NCBI GenBank assembly: GCA_040143965.1 | Contig: JASJQH010007068.1 | Span: 1 to 22,090, forward strand | Length of the DNA stretch: 22,090 nucleotides | DNA from: Basidiobolus ranarum | Lineage: Eukaryota > Basidiobolomycota > Basidiobolomycetes > Basidiobolales | Direction: 5' to 3' | In this document: piece after piece, positions 11,701 to 21,129 of the stretch | Layout: each line of letters opens with the position of its first letter | How positions within the stretch are numbered: the first letter of the stretch is position 1 | Translations under genes and position numbers: made by a program | The notes under the pieces: generated by a model | Told to the model about the DNA's origin: nothing | Databases searched by the model: none | What the model saw: only the letters and a program-made list of their open reading frames with translations

Positions 11701-14700
11701 TTTTGATAGCCGTCTTAAGAGTTGACTGATTTATCGGTGAACGGACCTTGAGCAACCAGGATTGATTAAAATGATTTTCGTTTCTTTGGTTTACTTCAAG
11801 AGACTGCAGCAGTATAGGCGTGAGCGCAACTACACCTTCACCTGAGTGGATTTCGATAGAGTTCAAAATTTTTGATTCACCAACAACAGCAGCTAGTTGA
11901 TTTATTGTTGGATAGCGCAATACATCTTGAACTGAAACGAGCAATCCGGATTGACGGCACACCGATGATAGTCTGATAGCAGAAATGGAATCTCCGCCAA
12001 GGTTATAAAATGAGTCATGGATTCCAATAGTAGAGGAGTCAATATTTAAGACCTCCGCCCAAGATTTTTGCAGTGTACTCTCGATATCTGTGCGTGGTTG
12101 TTCCGACGTTTGATCTAGAGATAAAGTAACACTTCTGATGGTCTTAAGGTCAGATTGAGCAAGCATTTTCAACAGACTTTTGCGGTCCGACTTGCCACTT
12201 GCGTTAGTTGGCATTTTGTTTAGTGGGACCCATATGGTTGGAATCATTTGCGAGGAAAGCTTATTGGCGGCAATCTGACGAAGATTGGATATATGTTTCC
12301 TAATCAAATTAGGATTCTGCAGGTTCACCAAGATCATTGGATCACTGTTTAGCTCATTTTCTGGATCGTTGTCATCCAATAAATGTTTTATACACAAAAA
12401 GGCCACCAAGGATTTCTTGCCCTCTATATCTGTTAATGCAAGACTCACTTGTATAATCGGTTGATATTCGTAAAGAACCTGTTCTATCTCCTCTAGCTCT
12501 ATCCGCACTCCATTAAGTTTAATTTGGTTATCTTTCCGTCCCAAAATGGTAACTGACCCATCTAAATTGAATCTACCCAAATCACCGGTTTTGTACAATC
12601 TTTCACCTTTCATGAGTGGATGTGGAATAAATGCTGTCATTGTAAGATCGGGCCTATTGAGGTATCCACGGGCTAGTTGGGGGCCACCAACACAAAGTTC
12701 TCCTATCGCTCCAACAGGGACAAGCTGAAGATTTTCGCTCAAAATGTATACCTTGTTTCCACCAAAGGGTCGGCCAATATTGTTACAGGGTACAGACTGA
12801 TCTACCTTCACTCTTTGTGTACAATCGACTGTTGTTTCGGTTGGACCGTAGCCGTTATTTAAACAGACATGCTTGGACCATAAGTCACGCACAGGTTCTG
12901 TTTGCATTTCTCCACCCAATAGTAGCATTCTCAGTGAGGGAACATTTTTCGGATGTAAAAGGCTGGCAACTGTAGGTGTCAGTGCCATTACGGTAACCTC
13001 CATTTTACGAATTGTCTCCTCTAGGTTTGAAAGAAGATTATCTTTCGACGCCAAGCAGATGCAGGAGCCACTGCAAAGACTAAAGAAGATGTCTATAATA
13101 GATGCATCGAAAGTATAGTTTGCGAATTGTAGCACCTTGTCATCTGGGCCCAGATTGATGATGGACTTGTACCCAGCTAAGAAATTGACCACAGCCTTAT
13201 GCTCTAACATGACGCCTTTTGGTGTACCAGTCGATCCAGATGTAAACAAAACGTAACACAAATTAGATGCTTCAAAATTCGGTACGTTCGGGTTGGTATT
13301 AGTACAGTTCTTAAAATCCACTCCATCGACTAGAACCATTTTCACGTGGGACAAATCAGAAAATATTTTTTCATAATTTCTTGTGCTAATTACAACTGCA
13401 GAGTTGGATTCTCTTACAATATGTAGATTGCGCTCTGTGGGGCTAGATGGATCAAGAGGCACGTAAGCCGCACCAGATTTAAGGATTGCCAACATAGAAA
13501 CTATCATATTCACTGATTTATCCAAGCACAGTGGTATGATATTTTCTGCACCAACACCTAGTGAGATTAGATGATGAGCCAACCTGTTAGCTTGACTGTT
13601 CAAATCTTCGTATGAAACCGATAGCTTATCCTCGAACTGAATAGCGATTTTATCCGGCGATTCAGCTACGTGTTGCTCGAATATCTGATGTACACATGTA
13701 TTCTCTATCACCAAGAATTCTGGTGAATTCCATACAGTTGTTTGCAAATGCTTCTCCGAAAGTGGAACGATATCTAACGAATCCAATGTTTGATGCTCTT
13801 GAGAATGCACTAACGATGAGACAATAGCATCGAACTGGCTCAAGAGGGATTCAGCTTGCTCCACATTGAGAGCGCTACTATTGAATTCGAGCTGGTAAGA
13901 TATTTCATCTTCTATACATTGTACCTCCAGTCCACAGCCATACTATAAATAAAATGGATTAGTAACCAAGATTAAGTAGCAATCAAATGAGTCATATATA
14001 CCTCAGTAAAGTTAATACATTTGGTAAGGTTGAAAACCGAATCTTCACCAGATGTTTCCACTGGTCCTAAGTAGTTGATTATGGTGCTGAACAGGGGATT
14101 TTGAGAGTTGAGGCCAGCCCATCGATGAATGTTTTGCAAACTGCACCGCTGGTACGGAGTACTCGTTATGTAATCTTGATAAATTGTTTGTAACCACTGT
14201 GTTACCTCCGATGCCCCAGGAATCTGAACTCTGCATGGAAGGGTGTTTATACAAGGCCCAACGATGTTTGCGATGCCAGATATGGTCTGGTTTCTTTTTC
14301 TGCCGTTGAAAATGTACCCGAATATAACATCGTTACTGTTCAAATGCTTTTGTAACAAAATTGCCCATGCTGCCCGGATAAGAGTAAATATGGAGATATT
14401 TTTTCTGTTTACAAACCACTTAATCGCCGATAGAGATACACTAAATGTCCCTTCAATTTGATTTGGATTTATGTTTCTAGATTGTGCACTCTCAACTTTT
14501 GGAAAAATGCATGGCTCAGCGTTCTTCAAATAATTCTTCCAAAATTTCTTTTCTCCAGCGGTGCTGGATTGATCGTTCTCTATGAAATATCTATACGCCA
14601 GCGTCTTAGGGCGAGGTGTCTGGCTATAGATTGCTTCAAGATCTCTGCAAATCAAGTTAGCTGACCATGTATCCATGATGGCATGATGCCAACTGATTAC

Positions 14701-15321
14701 AACCTGATTATTACCACTACCAGTTTCCAATAAGATCAGTCGTATATTAGGAGAGCCAAGAGGGAATCCTTTGGTGATTTCAGCGTCGATAACCTTTTGA
14801 AGAGATTGTTCTATATCACCTTGACACTTGATGTGTTCCCACTGGGGACACATTTTACGGAGCACAATCTGCAGGAATGTTACATCATGAGAGTAAGGAT
14901 TGAATATGAAACATGTTCTCAAAATTGGATTTGCCTGAATCACCATATTCCAGGCTTCTTGGATTCGTGAAAAGTCGAACGAAGATTCTCGGATCTCCAT
15001 TACATGGTGGACATGATAAACAGCTGAATTTCTTGCATTTCCTGCGATGAGACCTTCTTGTACTGGGGAGCTTGGTAATATATCTTCTACTTCACTCATA
15101 GCAATGCCCACGGAAGGTAAATGTACATTGATCAACTTTTCTTGAGCATTCTTGTCCATCGATGATAAGAAAACGTGTGGAGATTCTATAGTAAGGGATT
15201 TTGCTGTTGGATTGACTTTGAGATCACGATTCTTAATGGTTGTAGAATCATTTCCAGTACAATTAGTTCCTGAGTGCGTTAGGCCAGAGAACGCGTGGCT
15301 GTTCTTATTAATTGCGGGCAT
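2707..15321 (-). CDS. Trimodular nonribosomal peptide synthetase with terminal reductase (three exons)
   Basis: A multifunctional enzyme that assembles a peptide on phosphopantetheine-bearing carriers. Exons are 15321-14002 (440 codons from ATG), 13942-9314 (1543) and 9231-2707 (2174 plus TAG), about 4157 residues in all. Both junctions restore a continuous condensation domain (NFTE|YGCGLE and EPTE|YAIVLN), which is why I treat the three open frames as one gene. Domain order with approximate residues: C1 78-505, A1 524-1031, T1 (S1092), E 1146-1576, C2 1603-2035, A2 2065-2567, T2 (S2629), C3 2709-3135, A3 3147-3655, T3 (S3708), R 3800-4150. Expected product: a tripeptide with a D-configured first residue, released as an aldehyde or alcohol. 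A TATA-like box lies 80 bp before the ATG. The closely packed C-A-T-E architecture resembles bacterial NRPSs, and bacterial ancestry is an inference. No tailoring genes are adjacent. Confidence 0.93.
2732..3783 (-). other. NRPS terminal thioester reductase domain (R)
   Basis: Short-chain-dehydrogenase-like reductase of the Lys2/NRPS release type, expected to use NADPH to cut the thioester by two-electron reduction to an aldehyde, or by four electrons to an alcohol. The nucleotide-binding motif is LLTGATGFLG (about 3802-3811). The catalytic triad is visible as T3934 (FVSTLGV), Y3965 and K3969 (the YCYSK in NGYCYSKVIAE). It closes the protein, and no thioesterase or terminal C domain follows, so cyclisation by a conventional fungal CT domain is not expected. 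Confidence 0.9.
3946..7056 (-). other. NRPS module 3: C3-A3-T3
   Basis: C3 has an intact HHALYDGWS (2844-2852). A3 (3147-3655) has FTSGSTGVPKG, NGYGPSETT, LYKTGDL, GRKDNQVKLNG and SGKTDR. Its pocket by hand alignment is D-A-L-A-F-G-G-V-D-K, differing from A1 at only two of the ten positions, so both may load the same or similar amino acids. T3 carries VGGNS (S3708), Asn replacing the Asp of GGDS. That is a common variant and the serine that accepts phosphopantetheine is present. Confidence 0.85.
7186..10456 (-). other. NRPS module 2: C2-A2-T2
   Basis: C2 follows the E domain, so it should accept a D-residue donor; HHAIIDGWS (1741-1749) is intact. The second intron (9232-9313) falls in the last part of C2. 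A2 (2065-2567) keeps FTSGSTGAPKG, NAYGPTETT and GRKDNQIKLNG. It departs from consensus at core A7 (LYRTRDL, Arg for the Gly of TGD, R2435) and at A10 (NNHKVDN for NGKVDR, with the lysine retained). Its pocket by hand alignment is D-G-L-F-M-G-A-V-I-K, unlike A1 and A3. T2 carries LGGDS (S2629). There is no E domain, so an L-residue is expected if A2 is active. Confidence 0.83.
9232..9313 (-). other. Intron 2 of the NRPS gene (82 bp)
   Basis: The donor is GAA|GTAAAT and the acceptor TCTCTAG|TAC, with CTAAC and ACTAAT words inside as possible branch sites. Removing it joins EPTE to YAIVLNIN in phase 0 and restores the end of C2. Without splicing, the frame runs on for 37 irrelevant codons and stops. 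Confidence 0.9.
10535..15090 (-). other. NRPS module 1: C1-A1-T1-E
   Basis: C1 has HHAIMDTWS (H212, H213, D217); the usual glycine after the aspartate is Thr. A1 keeps the core motifs FTSGSTGTPKG (about 673), YGPTETT, LYKTGDL, GRKDNQIKLNG and the SGKSDR lysine. By hand alignment to GrsA its pocket reads D-A-I-A-L-G-G-V-D-K, suggesting a hydrophobic or aromatic substrate, which I do not name. T1 carries LGGDS (S1092). E is recognised by HHYVVDFVSW (1270-1280), EGHGRE, VGWFTCMYP and NYFGRF; its HHxxxDG motif has Phe instead of Gly. E should convert the residue loaded by A1 to the D form. A possible linker relic precedes C1, as described under the findings. Confidence 0.85.
13943..14001 (-). other. 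Intron 1 of the NRPS gene (59 bp)
   Basis: The donor is GAG|GTATAT and the acceptor TTTATAG|TAT, with ACTAAT about 20 bases before the acceptor. Splicing joins NFTE to YGCGLEVQ in phase 0 near the end of C1. It falls at the same structural point of its C domain, after a Thr-Glu pair, as intron 2 does in C2. Confidence 0.9.
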
Positions 15322-15400
15322 AGCTGCAAGTTGTTCGGTAGCAGGGAGTATGAAGGAAACCTACACTGTATGATGTGGGCTCCAGTGAGTGTACTTTGAT

Positions 15401-15407
15401 ATTTATA
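15401..15407 (-). promoter_or_regulatory. TATA-like box of the NRPS gene
   Basis: TATAAAT on the minus strand, 80 bp before the chosen ATG at 15321. The spacing suits a core promoter and supports that ATG as the true start, with no coding exon upstream. Confidence 0.5.
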
Positions 15408-17794
15408 GAGGTGGACTTCGGGATCCGATGAGCTCAGCATAAGCATATAGATAATATTTCCACGGCGTAAATGATATTTTGTTCGACTTACCCTTTGTCC
15501 CACAATAATTGCATAGCTTTGGGTGGACGTTAATATTTTACTGATATTATTCACTTCACTAGCTAACCCTGGCCCAATTCTACAGCTGTACCTTTGCTAC
15601 TCTGCTTCTGGAATAATGTAAGATCCTGTGGAGAAAAAAATACCGTTGTTTTCAACCAACCAGAACAAAGTTGCTTCTCTTTAGTTGAACCCTGATTTTA
15701 ACAAACGAAGATCATATCTTACTTAAGTACATAACTTACTATGAGGTAACGTCACACATCGAACTAACACTAAGCCACCGCAAGGGTATTCCACGCTGTT
15801 ACATCCATCTAAAATTTGACGTACGTTAGTCACTAATCTGTCGTCGTTTCAACGGCAATTGGCTTGAATCTAATGATAAAAGACATTTTAAGAAATCCCG
15901 ATTCATCACCAACCACTGCCGCTTACCACAGCCAGTTACCCAGCTTGTAGGGTTGGACTGCAGCTTCGAACTGAGTTCCAAAGGCCAAATATTTGCTGTA
16001 TTTATTGTTCCTAAAATAGTCTTAGTCACAACTAAACCTGGGGTATGTAAATCCAAATTTAGTATTCTCTGTATTTGTTTGGCGTTGTTGATTGACACTG
16101 GGATTATTGGTTCGATTAGTTGTTTGATCGAAGAAACCTTGATCAGTAGTAGAATGGATTGGAACACACTTGTAGAACTTGGACAGGAAGATACCATATA
16201 TGGATATGGTATTAGATACTGTTTACCTCATTACATGCTTACACAATAGGCTGTTGAAAGCTTCCTTGCTTTAGCCCGGGATAGAAAAGAATAGGGGGAG
16301 TGACACTAGAGGTCAGTACGATGCAGTGCTATCCTAGAGAAACGGTTAGGGCAATCTAGTCTATATTTGGAAATTAGCATTACTGGTCTAGTCGCGTATA
16401 TATGGTATTAAGACTCTTCTTGTATTACGACTCAAAGTGACAAGAAACATACATAATTGACTCGGCCTGTAACACTTATTACAGAGGATGTTTCTGTAAA
16501 GTATTCAGGGGTGTGCGACTTGGGGTTTGGTGAGTTGGCAGATAAACTTACGTGTAGGGTATTAAATGACAACGAGGAATATCATAGCTCAAGTTGCACA
16601 CGTAATAAATCAGCAAGTATGCATCAAGATGTTGGGGAAATAGTTTAAGGGGTTTTGATGATTCGACACATTAATTTCTGTACACATGCATGATATGGTA
16701 TGTTTTGTGTGGGTACTCCAATACTCAGAGGATCTGCACGAAACAATATATTGTTGGATTTTCATTCTGCCATACAATAATTGTAGTCGCAAAGAAGAAC
16801 TGGACTGAAGTTGTTGAGTAAGCACCTGGATTTTAACTAGCTATGCATATCTCATACAGCATTTCACTTCGGAATATCTGATGATGAAATATTACTCGGA
16901 CAGTGTTGAGTTGTACTACTTCTTATTACTAGCGGAAAGATAGTGAATGTAGGATGCGCCACTTGAAAAGTCCCATTTTATTTTACTTCGATAGGTGAAA
17001 CCACCAAAACCAAAACCAAATCCACATGCTTTGTCTTTACATCTTAAACATATTTATGATGGAATCCAAAGGGAAAGGCTGTTAACTATCTTTGTGGTAT
17101 GTATCAGCTTCCATAGTATTTGGTAGCGCAAAGATTCATATGCATTTTGCCATATTGCAGCGATGTCAAGAATAAGAAAATTATGACAACTTTGTAGAAT
17201 GTAAACAAATATTTAATTAGTCATGCAAATACTTGTTTTCAACTCCATCATCCTAGTTCTAATTGTCTCCCTATTCCTAATTTTACAAAAATCCTGACAA
17301 GTATGTCAAACACTCCATGCCAGCTACTTGTGATAAGTAGCCAAATGTGGATGAGTTAATTTACACAACATATCAAAACCCTTCCAAACATATATAATAG
17401 ACTTTATTAGGTTGTGAGCTAATAGTCCACAGCTTTCTGGAACAAGTCTGATACACTCAACGAAAGGTGATGAATTATATCCCTTGGTCAAACCAAACTA
17501 AGCCGCTTAACCTTTAGCAGTGCCTGTTTTAAATGTGGACTTCTCAGTTACGATAGAGAGAATCTGTTAAAAAATCCTAGAAAAGTTCAGTTCAGTATTA
17601 CATAAGCAGCGAAGTTGACTTTCCAAAGTCTTTTTTACTCCCAGTGGTATTACGAATGTCATTCATGGTTATTTGTTCTATCCAAAAATCCATTCAAAAT
17701 ATACCTAAAGTCCATACAATTTTTCCAAATCAATATAATGCAAGCGATCTTCGATGTTACCAGATTTTGTATGTGCGTATGGTTAGGGAGATTC
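15408..17794. other. Long stretch with no supported gene
   Basis: About 2.4 kb upstream of the NRPS gene. Short open frames at 15826-16197 (minus), 15953-16249 (plus) and 16457-16648 (plus) look random; none has a motif I recognise or plausible splice partners. Minor elements seen are a CRE-like word TGACGTTA (15747-15754, minus) and two TTCnnGAA dyads (15606-15613 and 17435-17442). I see no tRNA, rRNA or transposon ends. Confidence 0.4.
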
Positions 17795-17944
17795 TATGTG
17801 TGGCGAGGATATTCTGTGAGTAGCTATGTGTGGAGAGGATATTCTGTGAGTAGCTATGTGTGGAGAGGATATTCTGTGAGTAGCTATGTGTGGAGAGGAT
17901 ATTCTGTGAGTAGCTATGTGTGGAGAGGATATTCTGTGAGTAGC
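17795..17944. repeat. 30-bp minisatellite, five copies
   Basis: Five direct tandem copies of a 30-bp unit beginning TATGTGTGGAGAGGATATTC. Copies 2-5 are identical and copy 1 differs by one base (GGCGAGG). Because 30 is a multiple of 3, both strands show repeating open peptides (YVWRGYSVSS on plus, ATHRISSPHI on minus). These are a by-product of the repeat, not evidence of a gene. Near-perfect identity means recent expansion or homogenisation. Confidence 0.95.
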
Positions 17945-18293
17945 CCCTCCTCCATGTCTTAATCCGGCCCGATCACTAGACAGGCATCGTGGGTAACTCT
18001 TGATAAACGTGCCATAGATCGTTATGTCATCAATACCACTTCTACTAATACCACTACCCATACACACACTGACAGCTCATAAAAGAATAGCCTAGAGCCT
18101 GCCCCCATAATTCCTATTGGAATGATGCGCTTGGGCTTTGATTCAATTGATAGTTACTGAATACCACACTAAATTCTATTACGAACCACCTCCCATTAAT
18201 ATCCGTGCGCTCATGAATGTCTCAGTCCGAATTCTATTGCCATTGAATCGTTCAACAAATCGCTTGAATCCGATAGTTATCTCACCAATGAAT

Positions 18294-18338
18294 GGGCAGT
18301 GGTTATGGATGGGCAGTGGTTATGGATGGGCAGTGGTT
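18294..18338. repeat. 17-bp tandem repeat, 2.6 copies
   Basis: The unit is GGGCAGTGGTTATGGAT, two full copies and an 11-base partial one. It lies 20 bp beyond the stop codon of the HSF-like gene, so it is probably in its 3' UTR or terminator region. Confidence 0.9.
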
Positions 18339-18358
18339 GGTACAGAAGAATAATCAAT

Positions 18359-19317
18359 TTATATAGAAAACAACGAAAAACCGCTCAACGATGCAAGATA
18401 AGAATCGGGTTGAGGATCAGGATCAGGGCGAATGCTACTGTGAGGGCTAGGATGATACTGTTTGTAAGAGAATGAGGGTTCTGTTGGGGAGGTTAGTGTT
18501 ACGGATATCTCAGAGGACCAAGTGGCTTCAGAACTGGTGGCTTCAGTTGTCCAAGCTATTGGGGACCTTTCGTAATTTGTACTATCCAACATTGACACCC
18601 CGTAGTGTATGGAGGTATAGTAATTGATTACATTCTCCAAAGTGATGATTTTCTCTCGGAGAACCGAACAATTCAAGCAGCTATCTAATGGTGCATTCAT
18701 GTGCTTTGTCTCAAGCTCATGTTGAAATATTGGTCGTGTATTGATGGATGAAGCTGATGAGAGCGGTGAGGGAAGTAACACCTGGCTGGCAGCTACTTGT
18801 GCCTTTGGGGCCAAACACTTGGAACTCACCTTGTAGTAAGGTCTTGACATGCGTTGGATTAAATAATACGAATCTGGTTCGTCTCGCTTGAAATGTTGAT
18901 GTGCATATACTATTGCTGAGCTATCACTGCTTAGCTTAATCTTTCGCCGATCTGATACCCGGTAGAAGCCATATATCTGCTCCTAGCGTTAGAATATTAA
19001 GGATGTTATAAGCTTTAACAAGTATGAATTACGTTTAATTGACGGGAGAATGAGGTGAATTTACTGGTCTCGTAGTATTGAGGAAGGACTTTCGAGGCAA
19101 GCTTCTTTGTATCTTGAATGATAAATGTGTCTCCTGATTGCTCCCAGAATATAATGTCCGAGAAATCGTTTTCGGCAAGCATACTAGATGGAAATTTGGA
19201 CTTTAATGTATTGCTAGTGAAGATGTTGCAGTGACAGGGGTTCAAAAGTTAAGAGAATTACTTGCAAAGACTTCGCACAAAAGGAGCTACACGTAGGCGA
19301 TATTTATCGGTTGGCAT
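18359..19317 (-). CDS. HSF-type DNA-binding transcription factor (three exons)
   Basis: Probable nuclear transcription factor with a heat-shock-factor winged-helix domain. Exons are 19317-19262, 19213-19033 and 18976-18359, giving 284 residues from ATG (AAAATGCC context) to TAA. The DNA-binding domain spans about residues 25-121: SDIIFWEQSGDTFII, then KVLPQYYETSKFTSFSRQLN, completed after splicing by IYGFYRV and AHQHFKRDEPDSYYLIQR. The recognition helix is TSFSRQLN; the usual Val of SFVRQLN is Ser. A short heptad-like stretch (about 181-201, CSVLREKIITLENVINYY) may be a reduced oligomerisation helix. The C-terminus is rich in Ser, Pro and Thr. It is shorter than classical HSF1 and closer in size to Skn7/Sfl1-like or lineage-specific HSF paralogues; I see no response-regulator receiver domain. 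Exon 1 is the least certain part. Confidence 0.82.
18977..19032 (-). other. Intron 2 of the HSF-like gene (56 bp)
   Basis: The donor is AAC|GTAATT and the acceptor GAGCAG|ATA, with TTCTAAC as a likely branch site. It splits the HSF domain between the recognition helix (RQLN) and the wing (IYGF). An alternative acceptor (GCTAG) six bases upstream would add two residues and breaks the family pattern. Confidence 0.85.
19214..19261 (-). other. Probable intron 1 of the HSF-like gene (48 bp)
   Basis: The donor is GCAA|GTAATT and the acceptor CACTAG|CAA, with CTTAAC inside. It is needed because the frame of exon 2 has no ATG before the DNA-binding domain. Splicing connects it in phase to an ATG at 19317. 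The donor sequence equals that of intron 2. Confidence 0.6.
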
Positions 19318-19584
19318 TTTGAAGTGGTACATTTACCCAAGATACCTGCTACCTTTATATACGATTGTAGGTTTGGCTACATTACTTTGCTTTTTTAATA
19401 TTAAATGGATACGTGTCCATATCTTTTGTAATCTCATTAGTTGCCAAAGGCTCGGTATATGTCAGGAATGTGGAGCATCCAAGTGGTTACATATTGAGTG
19501 AATTAACTCATCTGCGGCAATGCTTTCAATTGCCATGAATACTTGATCTGTATACATATCTGATTATCCTATCCATTCGTATAA

Positions 19585-19604
19585 CCCTACCCCTACCCTA
19601 CCCC
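19585..19604. repeat. C-rich CCCTA tract
   Basis: The run CCCTA-CCCCTA-CCCTA-CCCC lies about 270 bp upstream of the HSF-like start codon. It resembles degenerate telomere-type repeats or a cluster of stress-element (CCCCT) words. It is too short and irregular to say which. Confidence 0.5.
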
Positions 19605-19735
19605 AGATTCCACTTTCTGAATAATCGACTGTCACATATTTTGACCCAACCCAAGCCCAATGATATAAAAGAGCTATAGAATACAACCATGTACATGCCA
19701 ATGGTAAAAGCAAGCGTATTCAGCGGGAGCTGCAA

Positions 19736-19773
19736 GGAAAGAAAGCAGGGAAAGAAAGCAGGGAAAGAAAGCG
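19736..19773. repeat. 13-bp tandem repeat, three copies
   Basis: The unit is GGAAAGAAAGCAG, two full copies and one copy lacking the last base, with one change (AGCG). It is purine-only apart from the single C in each unit. Confidence 0.9.
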
Positions 19774-20471
19774 AACCGGATTATTGTTCTCAAGTCCCTA
19801 TCATCGCACACTACCTAGCATCAGATCTACCTGTTTGTATGGAAAGAAGTCACTAATTGGATAAAAATGACACCATTTAAAGAAAGCTTCTACTAAGCAA
19901 GTGGATTGGCGCCGTTTGAAATATGTACTAGCTTTCACAAATATTCTATCGATTGACATAGATAACCCGTCCAAGAAATATTCACATAGATAAAGCCTCT
20001 TACTATCATGGACTCTCACCAATCGTAACCATTATCATAAAATTGCAACAAATCATTGGTCCAATTGAGCAATATCTCCAATATCCAGCGGAGTCTCAAA
20101 GGTTTGCAATGCTGACTGCTAAATTTGATCGGTGAGAAATAATTGTAAAGTTTTTGGCGTTGAGTCACAGTTTATTACTGCTGTCGTTATTAATGCTGTC
20201 TATGGAAAGGTTCACCGCTTTTCCGAATAAAAACATTGATTGAGTGACCAACGGTGTTGTAGAAGGCTATCAGATAAGACAGTTACTGTTTATTTCCTGT
20301 CATAACTGCACCATCAACCTTCTCACGATGTCACTTGTGTTAAGCTTATTTGAGTCAAGGTTTTGTGCTAGATAGTGTATATGATATTGAATGGTTGGGT
20401 AAGTAATAACCCGCTTAATTTCGCTCCCTCGGTTTCAAAGAATCCTAATCGAACTTGTACAGTTCCGTCCT

Positions 20472-20510
20472 GATAGAACAAACAGATAGAACAAACAGGT
20501 AGAACAAACC
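20472..20510. repeat. 13-bp tandem repeat, three copies
   Basis: The unit is GATAGAACAAACA. The third copy has two changes (GGTAGAACAAACC). It is unrelated to the other tandem repeats of the window. Confidence 0.85.
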
Positions 20511-21129
20511 ATAGATATCGGAATTTCAGATTGCCTAGATCGCGACCTAGACCGTTGTCCAGACCATGAAGTTTGCTGACTAACCGTAGTTATGTTAATA
20601 CACAGGAGCGCCATATTTCTATTTTTATATATTTGCAGCTTCCTTTTTGATGTGTGCTCGTAATTAGAGATATATCAAGTAACCCTAAGTTTTATCGTGC
20701 TACAGCATTCCGAAACAATGGATGCAAGAAACATTGTGCGTTTTACTTAGTTCACTGTCAAGTATGAATACTCGCAACTCGCCGAGTGACAGGAAAACTT
20801 GCTGGGAATTTACTTGATTGAATTTTAATTGGACTCTCTTAAGTATTCTATACATTTGGATGTGGACAATTGAAGGCTCCAACAGGTGAAATCTGTTGAA
20901 ATTAGTGTTGCCTAAACACCTATATAGTCCAGTATAGCTTAGTACTTGGTTTTCTTATATTTCACTAAGATATTATCCAGTATTCTCATGAGGAATTTAC
21001 TTAGTAGTACTCAAATATATAGATTTTGATAACTTGTGCTAAAAGCCCCAAACTTTGCACACATGTTCCTGGGACCTTCCTTAACACATTCTAGATGCTA
21101 GTTTGCTTACATCTTGCCAAAACTATAAA

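Larger units (their letters stand above)
19318..21129. other. Long stretch with no supported gene
   Basis: About 1.8 kb between the HSF-like gene and the LTR. The short open frames (19801-20022 minus, 20700-20882 minus) lack a sensible ATG or any motif I know. A TATAAAAG box (about 19664-19671, plus) precedes a 55-codon frame starting at 19689 whose Lys-rich part is made by the 13-bp repeat; I do not call it a gene. No tRNA was seen. Confidence 0.4.

Noticed and set aside
15279-15554. Extra upstream exon of the NRPS gene
   Set aside because: The frame has no NRPS motif, overlaps the TATA-like box and would put the known ATG out of frame without a convincing donor and acceptor pair.
15747-15754. 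CRE-like TGACGTTA as a bZIP site for the NRPS gene
   Set aside because: A single 8-base match over 400 bp from the start codon is weak, so it is noted only in the intergenic entry.
15953-16249. Retropepsin-like IDTG word in a short plus-strand frame
   Set aside because: Only the four residues match; there is no flanking protease pattern, no LTR and no other retroelement part nearby.
17615-17962. Plus-strand gene with a ten-residue repeat protein
   Set aside because: The repeat peptide is produced by the 30-bp minisatellite; the rest of the frame shows no motif, and the opposite strand is equally open.
19689-19856. Small 55-residue Lys-rich gene behind a TATAAAAG box
   Set aside because: Its composition comes from the 13-bp tandem repeat and there is no recognisable domain or splice structure.
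19801-20022. 73-residue minus-strand frame
   Set aside because: It has no ATG near its start, no motif I know and no plausible neighbouring exon.
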